This document shows positions 17,414-27,204 of a stretch of 34,823 nucleotides of DNA, piece by piece; positions within the stretch are counted from its first letter, which is position 1; every line of letters begins with the position of its first letter. The position numbers and the translations under genes are program-made. The stretch spans positions 1 to 34,823 of the forward strand of contig BLSF01000143.1 in the NCBI GenBank assembly GCA_012862575.1, read 5' to 3'. The notes beneath the pieces are model-generated. The model searched no databases and was not told the origin of the DNA. It saw nothing but the letters and a program-made list of their open reading frames with translations. The stretch is from Parietichytrium sp. I65-24A. Lineage: Eukaryota > Sar > Bigyra > Thraustochytrida > Thraustochytriidae.

Positions 17414-20400
17414 TTAAGTTTTGTTCTGAGTCTGAGCGTTCCATACCTTGCTCCGCTTGCATGGTGGGGTGAAAAAGCGGTGCCCAGGAATTGGAAGGAT
17501 TGTGTGTTCAGATGTAAGCAATGGGGCCGACTGAAAATTTTCAGGTGCCTCTTTGCCAGAGCAACTAAAGAAAAAAAGCCGAGAAAAAATCTCCAGCAGC
17601 TCCGCGACGGACAACGAGGAGTTGTCGAGAGTTTTCTTTTTCTTCCCTCCCCCCGCGCAGTGAAATTTGGAGGCCGTGTAATCAAGCAAGTCGTAAACAG
17701 CAGCATCACACTTTTCAAAGTCGCCACCAGCTTCCGAGATGCAACTGGCCTTGTATTTGGAGTAGAAACGCTCGAGTTCTTCGGAAAGAAGCGCCGCTTC
17801 GTCTGGCTCAGATATCCTTCGCAAAATAATTTCCTCGACAAAACGCCTCACATCTCCAACAGGCATGAACGAGAAAGCCGCTGGGTCTTTCCAGTCCTCG
17901 TAGAAGAGCTGCACCTGTTTCGCTTCGCTCGGGACATATGGAACTAGCACAGCTTCGCCGCCTTGCCTCACGGAACCATCCAGACGGTACACAGTGGCAT
18001 CTTTCAAGAGTTCAAAGACGCGCACCGAAGAAACTGTGTCAATGATGAAATGCACTCGATCGAGCGGGGAATCATTCGCCACGGCATGCTGTTTCCCATT
18101 GTCAAACATATATACGTAGCCCGGCTCCATGTTGATTGTCGCCTGGCCGGCGGAGAAGGATACATCCTTGTGAGAAACGATGGGAACGTGCAATCTAAAT
18201 CGCCTACCCCAGTAACCATGCTCATACTTGCTGCCCCTCGCCCCGCCTCTGAAGAAGTGGACATCGTCTACGTGGGGCTTGACTTTCTCCCCAGCCTTCA
18301 GCATCATAAACCGGGACCGCCCTAGCGCAATGCCCAGCGAGTCAACAACTTTGCGAAGGTATGGCGTCTCGCTTAGACGGTTCGGAACTGGCGCAAAGGG
18401 GCCTTGCCGAGACTGCTCAAGCTCGCCATTATTCGTTGCGAGAAGAATAAAGTAGTTGTTCACATCTTGCCGATAGGTATACCCGTAGGTCTCGTTGAGC
18501 CACTGCGCTTCGCGTTGTAGTTGCTCCACGTCAAACTTAATGGGGAGGCGGAAAAAGACCTCCTGAAGATTGGCGATGCCGTACGCATGACCGCTGACTC
18601 TTCCACGTTGTGCCGCATCAAAAAAGTTGCCGACACAAGCTTCGTCCCGTGCATTTGATTTTGCGACATCTTCGAGCTGATCCTGCACGTTATCGGAGAG
18701 CATTTCGCCGCGAACTCTTTTCTCTACAACCTCTTCCTGCTTCGCGTCGGTGTTTTTCTGAACGGAAACATCGCTGTCAGCTTTCTTGCGGCTCTTAGTG
18801 GCGCCGAGAGAGCTTTTCCCTGTGCAATACGGGACGCGAAAACGGTGTCCTGGAACGGGGTAGAAACTGCGAGTGTTGGCGGGTTGCGAAATTGGCTCCT
18901 CTAGCTCCTCACGGCATTGAAAGTACCCTAGGCGTAAAGCGATTTCGAAGGCATCGGCAACACTCATGCTAGAGCCTACTAAAGACTTCATCTGCTCACT
19001 GCCGGAGCACTCTGTCAAGTACACCACTTCTCCGAGCAGGTTCTCAGCTATCGCGGCACATTCCTTCACCGTCCTCATGTGTGGCGCGCAACTCTTCTTC
19101 CACTCAGCCCCGAACGACGTCATCAGCTCTCTTAATTTGAGCCGCAGTTCTGCAGAGCTGATGCGTCTCATGACGTTTCTTGTTAAAAATGCGTCTATCT
19201 TCTCCCACTTCATAAAACGGAACGGAATCGGGTCCACCCAGTCTTCATATATCAGCTTGACGTCGTGATCCGATTCGCTTGCCGGAACGGGGATATCCAC
19301 TGGCTCGCCAGCCGACGATCCGTCTCTCCTGTACACAACTCCTGCTTGAGCAAGCGCAAAAGACCGGAGCGATCCGACGGTGTCGATCACAAGATGCACA
19401 CGATCGATGGGGGAGTCGTTCTTCACGAAGTGACTGACACCGTTGTCGAAAAGGTAAGCATACCCTGCCTTCATATGGATCTCAGCGTCTTCTGACCCGA
19501 ACAACACCGCAGGATGAGTAAAGATTGGGATGTGAATGCGAAATCTTCTGCCCCAGTAGGCATTGGTGTACGTCTTTGGCGAACCCGGCCTACGGAAATA
19601 TATGTTATCAGTATGCTGCTTGACCGACTCGCCTGCCTTCAGCAACATGAACCGCGCGCGGCCGACGACGATACCGAGAGAGTCCATGACCCTGCGCAAG
19701 TAAGGCGTTTCACTCAGTCTGTCTGGGACAGGAGAAAAGGGCCCTTCGAGACCTTGCTCGAGTTCGCCATTTTTTGTCACCAACAGAATGAAGTAGTTGT
19801 TCACGTCTTTACGGTAGGTGTAGCCGTGTAAGTCCTTTAGATGTTGGGCTTCTTTCTGCATCTGCTCAACGTCGAATTTCAGTGGTAAGCGGTAAAACGC
19901 GTCCTCAAAACTCTTTTCCAGGCCATACAAGAGTCCCGACATCTTAGCAGTCTCGACATGATCGAGGTATTTGTTCGTGCAGACGTTGTCAACGTGCGCA
20001 TTCGTCTGAGTGTCGGGCGCCAAAGATTTTTCGGTGCTGTCTACAGACACCAGTTGCGAGGGCGAAGGTGTGCTGTTCAAGGCCGGCGTCTCGCCTCGCC
20101 TCACCCATTTGAGCCCACTGAATATGTCATCGACCATTTCTTGGTCAACTTGTTCACCACTCACGGTGCGATATGTACTTGAAACGCTTAGATGGGGTGC
20201 GCCAATTACATTCACAAGGCCTTTTGTGCCCAAGTCGCCTCTGGTCCACAGCTCCTTCCCAGTCTGCAGATCTACCGCTACGATGGAGGTAGAGACAGAT
20301 TTCCGTAGTTCCCTCGTGTTTTGGAGGTCCGAAATGCCCATGTACGCCACATTATCAATAACGCTTAGTCCCTTGAGAAATTTCGCAGGCTCGGTTCTGG

Positions 20401-21848
20401 ATGTTGGTTTGTACTTCCAAATCGTTTGCGCGTCCGCTCGGAACGTTTTTCCCATGGTGCATTTTTCTGGTATACGCAGCTTTTTTCAGAGCAACTTCTT
20501 GCGAGGAAAGGTAAACAAAGTACTTGTCATCATCAACATACACCAAACTGTGCGCCTGGCGTCCTACATCAGATATTTCGCAAACTCGATCACCCGAAGC
20601 CATATCGATTTGAGCGATCTTGCTTGGGCCGAGGTTATGAAGCATGGCCCACACCGTGCCATGGTTGCTGATTGCCAATGAATTTACATGCTCGCGAGCA
20701 CTAAACACGGGAAACCGTTGAAATTGCTCAAACGTCTTGTAGTTCAGGTTGAGCAGAGCCCCGGTCACATCTGCTACCCAGATTTGAGAGCGGTCTGGAG
20801 TTAGCGCGGAGTCGTGCATGTAGTTTGTGTGAACGGAGGCCGTTTGCATGGCTTTTCCAAGCTTCAGATTCAAGAGTTGAGACTCGTCGGGATTCGCGCC
20901 GACGCTCTTGCTCTTCATGACCCACACGGACTCCTTTTCAGGCCCGGGGATCATTCCGTAATACAAACCGCTGTCTTTCTGCACAACAGCGTACTCGTCT
21001 TTATCAACGTTGTAGAGCACCATCGCTCCATGCGAGGTGATCATAAGAACCACATCCATCATCCGCTCGTAGATTCCAGCTTGCACCTGCTCCTCCTGTG
21101 CTGCGTCGTCGACTTCTTCACCATTGTCCTTTATCCGAGCATCTCCATCATCTTCAATGTCTACCTGAAGCGCGCCATTTTCTGCATCTCCATCATCTTC
21201 AACGTCTACCTGAAGCGCGCCATTTTGCATATCTCCATCATCTTCAACGTCCACCTGAAGCGCGCCATTTTGCACATCTCCATCATCTTCAACGTCTACC
21301 TGAAGCGCGCCATTGTCCTCCTCCTCTTCGATTTCAAGTGCCTCATTCATGCTCTCCTTTTCAATTTCGAGCGTCTCATTCACATTCTCCTCCTCAGCTT
21401 TAGACGCCACATTCTCGTTCTCCTCAGCAGGGCGCTTTCTCTGATTCACATCATCACGATCCTCCTCAATCTGAAGCAGCTCGTTCGCGTTCGCATCGTC
21501 ATCTTCCGCCACTGCCCACTTTCTATCCTCCTCATCTTCGCCCAGCTCGAGATCCGGTTCGTCGTCTGGTTCTCCCCGCGGCAGCTCGGGCTCCGGTTCC
21601 CAGTCCTGTTGCGCCAGCTCTTCGACGGGCTCCTCAGCTAGCTCCTCTTCAGGTTCTTCGGGTTCTTCCGGTTCTTCGGCAGAGTCGCCGCCCAGATCGA
21701 CCCAGCCCTCTTCTTTCCGCTTCTCGTACGGCGAGGCGCTATCGTCCGCTAGGATCGCGGCGCCGCCCATCTGCATCGGCATCAGCACCATGCGCAGCGC
21801 TAGCAGGACGGCGGCGCCGGCCAGCGCGTAGCGCGTGCTGCGCCGCAT
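17414..21848 (-). CDS. Type II membrane protein with acidic stem, beta-propeller-like region and two aspartyl/asparaginyl beta-hydroxylase modules; frame break at 20481-20486
   Basis: The frame from ATG 21848 runs past 20481, then coding continues in another frame to TAA at 17414. Dropping one base from a run of six A (minus strand) gives one protein of 1477 residues with continuous propeller-type sequence. Residues 7-28 are a signal anchor, 36-255 an acidic stem including four 15-residue repeats, and about 256-560 beta-rich with NHL/PQQ-like strands (I-W-K-Y-K-P, G-K-E-L-W). Two Asp_Arg_Hydrox-type domains follow (about 655-835 and 1100-1275). Each keeps Fe(II) ligands H-x-D (His745/Asp747; His1192/Asp1194), a distal His (806; 1254) and a 2-oxoglutarate-binding D-R-V-H. 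Known relatives hydroxylate Asp/Asn side chains in the ER lumen; animal ASPH is likewise type II with an acidic stem. Each module ends in P-(V/I)-P-G-H-R-F. The substrate is unknown. A short intron (20543-20480, weak AAG acceptor) is the alternative to an indel. Confidence 0.78.
20481..20486 (-). other. Frame junction at an A6 homopolymer
   Basis: Upstream frame reads V-A-L-K-K-A-A across this run and goes on to a stop at 20355. With five A instead of six, the reading becomes V-A-L-K-K-L-R-I-P-E-K and runs straight into the downstream 1013-codon frame. The downstream frame has a TGA immediately upstream of this point, so the change of frame must happen within about ten bases, unless splicing is involved. 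Confidence 0.7.
21135..21314 (-). repeat. Four tandem 45-bp units encoding a 15-residue acidic repeat
   Basis: Protein residues 179-238: N-G-A-L-Q-V-D-(V/I)-E-D-D-G-D-x-x four times. The DNA copies are nearly identical, so the array expanded recently and probably varies in copy number between strains. It lies in the acidic stem between the membrane anchor and the propeller-like region. Confidence 0.95.
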
Positions 21849-22321
21849 GGTCCTCGGTTCCTCGGTTCCTCGGGTTCTCCGGTTCTCCGGTTCTTCGGTC
21901 CCGCTCGACCGCTCGACCGCTAGCCGTGCCCGCCGCCTCGCGCGCGAGGGATGCCCGGGCCACGGTGGGTGGTGCGGCACGCAACGGACGCGGTGGGGGC
22001 GGTGGACGCGGTGGAATAGGCGTGCGCAGGCGCGGGGAAAGAGCGGACGCTGGAGTGTGTGTGCGTGTGTGTGTGTGTCTGGAGGGTAGGCGCGCCGCGG
22101 ACTCTCTGCGGAAAGCGCGCGCGTGCTGAAACACAGGACGCGGCGTCCGAACGTTGCTCCCGCCTTTTACTGTTTCTTAATTGATTGAATAGGACTAGGA
22201 CTAGGACTGCTAGGACGTAAGTTTTCACGGTTATAACGAGGAGGAAGGAAGGAAGGTTTTGAGGTGGTGTGTGGGTAGGTGGCGAATGGAAGAATGCATG
22301 CATCAAAACATTGTCATCATC

Positions 22322-22367
<46 letters not shown>

Positions 22368-22727
22368 ACAACAACAACGATGACGACAGCAAGAACAGCA
22401 GCAGTGCAACCAGCAGTGGCGGGTGATGTGGAAATTTGGCGAAAAATGGCGAGATCGCCTTCGGTTGGAAAACACTGAGAGCCTGAGACAATGCAAGTGA
22501 TCCCTTTTCGTGATGGCTTTTGTCGCATTCTAAAGTGTTCGAGATGCAGCGGTTGAGCAAGAAATGCGGCGCCGAAGCTGTATGGCGTGAATAGAGGGGA
22601 TATCAATTGGTGTGGCTTGGAGTTTGTGTTTGTTGAAAATTGAAAATTTGACAACTGAAATTGGAAAAAGTGCACAACATTAGTTGTTTGCAAACTGTGC
22701 AAGCTCGAAACGCAGTGGTGAAGAAGA
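21849..22727. promoter_or_regulatory. Upstream region of the hydroxylase gene, rich in simple repeats
   Basis: 879 bases without a supported gene. Directly against the start codon is an 8-9-base repeat of the ggttcctc type (21851-21900). Further on are a GT dinucleotide tract (22055-22079), a ggacta repeat (22192-22212) and a TCA trinucleotide array. The far end includes the 3' UTR of the carboxylase gene. Open frames here are products of these repeats. Confidence 0.5.
22314..22367. repeat. TCA trinucleotide array
   Basis: About 18 units of tca/atc with one substitution (cac at about 22334), followed by (caa) units. It generates spurious Asp- or Met-rich frames on the minus strand. Confidence 0.95.
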
Positions 22728-25700
22728 TTACAGTTTAGTAAGTGGCCCGTGCTTGGAGATACGCAGGGCGGAAAGAATCCAGTGACGAGATTCGGCGGGA
22801 TCGATGACGGAGTCAATACAAAACTCAATTGCAATGTTGAACCCGGTTCCACGATCGTACAGTTTGTCTACAAGCTTCTCAAAAGTTCTCTGACGCTCAT
22901 CTGGATCCTTGATGGCCTGAAGCTCCTTTCGATACGCAAGCTCGACAGCTCCCTCGAGGCCCATACCTCCAAACTCGGCTGTTGGCCACGCCACAATAAA
23001 CATGCCTGAGCGCTGGAATGCACCTCCACTCATCGCCATCGCTCCTAGCCCATAGCCCTTTCGAAGTACAATAGTGAAGTGGGGAACCTTCAGCGTGGAC
23101 GCGACGTAATGAAGCTTTGACGTGTACTTGACGAGGCCAGTCTTCTCGAAAGCTTGCCCCACGATAAAGCCCGGGGTGTCGCATAGACTGAGCACGGGAA
23201 GGCCAAATCGATCGCACAGTTTGAGGAAGTTGGCAGCTTTCTCGCAACCATCAGCATCAAGCGCTCCACCGAGAAACATAGGTTGATTGGCGATGATGCC
23301 GATCGCTTTGCCATCAATCCGAGCGAGAGCGGCGACGGTAGATCTTCCGAAAATGCTGCAGTACTCGAGAACGCTGTCGTCGTCAGCCAGCGCTTCGATT
23401 ACTTTGCGAACATCATAACTCTTCTTTCGGTCAATAGGAATGACCGTCCGCAAAATTCGTTGGTCCTTGCAGGTGGAGTTCTTCAAAGGTCCTTGAAAGT
23501 AGGAGAGCACTTTCTTGGCAAGCTGCACGGCACTTTGCTCGTCGTCAGCGAGGAAATGAATGATGCCGTTCTCGTTTTGCATGCTTGCAGGTCCAAGCTG
23601 CTTGGGGTCGACCTTTCCTTGGCCAGCAAATTCCACCATAATAGGGCTGCAAACGAGGAAGAGTGATTTCGTGAGTAAAGTCGACCAAATGATAAAAACG
23701 CTACACAAAAAAGAATGGAAATGCGCAACTTACCCAGCCATAGCAATCGAAGAATCGCGAGTCGCAATGATGATATCACACATTCCAAGAAGGAGAGTGT
23801 TTCCTGCGAAGTTATAGCCTGACGCAACTCCAATCCGAACATTGGAAGAGGAATTGGCCAAAATGTGCCACGCCGACTCGCCGAGACCGGTCGAATCGTT
23901 CACACTGAAATCGTTTGGTCGACCGCCGCCTCCCTCGGTGAGGACGATGGCAGGGAGGTTCCACTCCTTGCCGATTTCAAAGATCCGGTCCTTCTTCTTA
24001 TGTCCGCGCAAGCCTTGTGTCCCTGCCATCACGAGGTAATCATAGCTAACCACCACGCACGAAATCTGCGTGTCGTGTTCGGAGAACAGGGCCCCGTTCA
24101 CAGCACCGATGCCGCAAACGATCCCATCACGCTGCGTGTTGCTCAGCAAGTCATCGAGGGTACGATTGTTGGACTGTGCAGCGATCGTCAAGTCGCCATA
24201 TTCGATCCAAGTGCCAGGATCAACGATGTCGAAGACGTTCTCCATGGCGCTTCGACGATTGATCTTGTATCTCTTGCGCTCGATGATGTCCTTTCTGTAC
24301 GCATCCGAGATGAACCTCCTCCTTTCGAATAGCTTCTCAAGGTCCGGCCGCGTGTAGGTGTCAAGGTCAATGGCCTCACTGGCGCCGTTCGAGCCAGCAG
24401 CGGAGTCGCCGTTTGCTCCGTCCAGCTCTACCTCGATGAGTGGCTGATTCTCCAGTAGGACCTGACCGGCGCTGACGAGGACCTTGGAGACGACCCCCCT
24501 GCGGTCACATTCGATTTCGTGCTCCATCTTGAATGCTGTGAGGACGACGACCTTGGTACCAGGCTCCACCTTCTGCCCGACAGCAACGCAAACCTCTACG
24601 ACCTCGCCGGGAAGCGGGCTTGCGATCTCATTTTCCTTCACCTCAAACGTGGCAACAGCAGTCGCGCTACTGTCGCGGTTGGAGCCGAGGAGGGCGGCCA
24701 TTTTCTGTTTCTGCGGGAGGTCTTCGTCGTGTTGCGCCGCCGCTTGAGCCAGCTGGCTGGCGGAGCTGCCAACAAATCCCGTGGTGAGTTTCGCGTTCTC
24801 GATAAAGTCTGGGTGATCCAGAACAGCGAGGTGGAAGGAGATGTTGGAGTCCAGCCCAACGATCTGCATCTCTTGCAGAGCGCGCTTGGAGCGGATGAGG
24901 CACTCGGAGTACGACGGAGCCCACACCACCAGCTTGCCCATGAGCGAATCAAAGTTGCCGTTGGGGACGAATCCCGGCGCCAGGGCCGAGTCGAAGCGGA
25001 TGCCCAGGCCGTTCGGCACATGGAAGCCCTGCACCACTCCGTGTGTGGGTTTGCAGGAGCCGTCGGGCTGAAACTTTTCCGAGTTGATGCGGAACTGGAT
25101 GCACGTGCCGCCGAATCTGGGCTGTGCCGGGAGGTCAAGCTGGTCCAGCGTCTTGCCATTCACGGCGATCTCCAGCTGCGCGCGCACGAGGTCCACGCCC
25201 CACACCTGCTCGGTGACAGTGTGCTCCACCTGCAGCCTGGGGTTACACTCCATGAAGAAAAACTCCCGCGAGGCGTCCGTGCACACGAGGAACTCAAACG
25301 TGGCGAGCCCCACGTAGTTGGCGGCGCGGGCGAGCTTCTCCGATGCGGCGAAGAGGTCGGCGCGAGTGGCAGCTGGCAGTGTGGGGCACGGCGTCATCTC
25401 CACGAGCTTCTGGTGCTGCCGCTGGACGCTGCACTCTCGCTCGCCCAGGCACCGCACGCCGCCCGCCGCGTCGCAGACCACCTGCACCTCCACGTGCTTG
25501 GCGGCCTCCACAAACCGTTCCACGAACAGCTCCCCCGACCCGAATGCCTTGAGCGCCTCGGACGCACACCTGCGCGCCGCCTCGCGCAGTTCCCTGCGCT
25601 CGCGCACCACGCGCATGCCCTTCCCGCCGCCGCCATGCACCGCCTTGAGCACAACTGCGTGTCCGCCCTGCTCCGCAAGGAACGCCTCCAGCCGCGCGAA

Positions 25701-26165
25701 CCCATCTTCCGATGCGCCACCACCATCTGTTCCATCTTTCCCAACTTTCCCATCGCCCATGCGCACGGGTTCACCGGGGACCACCGGAACGCTGCAGCTG
25801 CGTGCCAGCTCCCTGCTGGCCACCTTGTCCCCGAACAGTTCCAGCGCGTGCTCGCCAGCGCCCACGAACACCATGCCCGCCTCGCGGACCGCCCTTGCCA
25901 GAGCCGCAGACTCGGACAGGAACCCGTAGCCGGGCACCACCGCGGCGCACTGCGCCTCCTGCGCCGCGCGGACCACCGCGTCCACATCCAGGTACGCGCC
26001 CGCGCCCGCCGCGCCCAGCGCGACCGAGTGGCGGGCGAGACTCACGTGCAGCGACGCGGCGTCGTCGGACGAGTAGATGGCAACGGGATCCAGACCCAGC
26101 TCCAGAGCGGCGCGGGAGAGACGCACAGCTACCTCGCCGCGGTTCGCCACCAACACGCGAGACAT
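22728..26165 (-). CDS. Single-chain biotin-dependent acyl-CoA carboxylase (BC-BCCP-CT)
   Basis: Spliced from 26165-23734 and 23646-22728: 1116 residues with one 87-bp GTAAGT...CAG intron (phase 2). Residues 1-450 are biotin carboxylase: V-L-V-A-N-R-G-E-V-A at the N-terminus, ATP-grasp glycine loop at 178-183, R-E-C-S-V-Q-R-Q-H-Q-K at 243-253, and E-C-N-P-R-L-Q-V-E-H at 306-315. Residues 136-157 are a low-complexity insert. The biotinyl domain has A-F-K-M-E-H-E-I with biotin on Lys546; Phe replaces the usual Met of A-M-K-M. Residues 600-1116 are a complete carboxyltransferase with G-G-G-G-R-P and D-T-P-G-F-I-V-G. The enzyme fixes bicarbonate on biotin and moves CO2 to an acyl-CoA. Domain order and size match single-chain long-chain acyl-CoA carboxylases rather than the 2200-residue eukaryotic acetyl-CoA carboxylase. 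No targeting peptide is visible, so cytosolic location is likely. Confidence 0.92.
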
Positions 26166-27204
26166 GCTTCAAGCCTTGTCTTGTCTTGTCTTGCAGTGTG
26201 TTGTCTTGCACTGTTCTGTCTCTGTCTCTGTCACAGTCACAGTGCCGGCTGCTCCGACGAACTAATGAAACAATGAGACAATGAAACAATGAAACAATGA
26301 AACTACGAGACAACGAAACAGCGAGCGAACGAATGAGAGGCTATGTTAGTGCTGTGCTGAGCTGCGTTGTGTTGAGCTGTGTTGTGCTGTGCTGTGACAC
26401 GCTGGGCTGACTGTGGCAGTGAGCAGTGGAGTAGGAGCTCTGAGAGATCTGAGAGTGTTCTTGTGCCCGCGGCGAACAGAACAGAAAGTGGACTGCAACC
26501 AAGGGTTGATGTGGTTGGATGGGTATGGAGGGATGGATCGGTGTTTGGATGAGTTTGTTTTGATTGACGAGTTTAATTGATTTTGAATTTGTTTGATTGC
26601 TGAGAGAGCTGAGAGAGCTGAGAGAGCATGAGATGAGCAGGGAGAGAGATGGATTATTTTTGGCACAACAACAGTGTGTGTGCGACGATGCCTTGCGTTA
26701 CAGGTGAGTTAGCTATCGTGTGAGACGACAATGTGAAACGTGTCGGACTGTGGGGGTTACTCCGCAACTAGCGTATGCGTTGGAGCGCAAGCTTTTCAAC
26801 TATTGAATCTTTGGAGTCGGAGGAGACGCTAGCGGTCAGTGGCGGGATGCTAGAAGGTAGGACCGGCCCATTCAGACTGGATCAACGTCTGGAGTCTTTT
26901 CTTTGACTGTGAAGTTCACTGTCGAAAGCATGAAAACACGGAATGTAATCCCTCTTGCTCAATGTTTGCAACCCACCATATTTATAAAGATGATTGAAGT
27001 AAATAGTCCAAGCGCATATTGGAGTTGTGTGCAAAAGTAGGCGGAACGACGGGGAGCGCAAGAAAGGTAAAGGGGAAGTGAATTCAGAAGTTCCACGTGT
27101 GCTTTCTTGGAATCACTCAACTTTAACATGTTCATTGAATCAAATCGATCAAAAAGTGCGAAATTTACTACTACTCATTGTCCGTGTGGCGTGAGAGGAC
27201 CAAA
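26166..27204. promoter_or_regulatory. Upstream region of the carboxylase gene
   Basis: 1039 bases without a supported gene. Next to the start are (ttgtc)n (26176-26193) and a CAATGAAA array (26264-26303). Bases 26345-26400 are a degenerate gttgtgctga-type repeat. The part beyond about 26700 shows nothing recognisable and ends in the 3' UTR of the next minus-strand gene. Confidence 0.45.
26264..26303 (-). repeat. AATGAAAC/AATGAGAC 8-bp tandem repeat
   Basis: Five units of aatga(a/g)ac in tandem, 99-138 bases upstream of the carboxylase start codon. Each unit carries CAATG on plus, CATTG in gene direction. Confidence 0.9.

Noticed and set aside
20355-20455. Separate gene starting at ATG 20455 (1013-residue hydroxylase alone)
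   Set aside because: The sequence just after this ATG continues the propeller-like strands of the upstream frame, there is no promoter spacing, and one base change joins the two frames. It is kept only as a possible alternative start.
22303-22560. Frames with runs of Met or Asp
   Set aside because: Products of the TCA trinucleotide array.
24519-26276. Plus-strand frame of 585 codons
   Set aside because: It lies antisense to the biotin carboxylase domain, in GC-rich DNA where the opposite frame stays open by codon bias. It shows no domain pattern.
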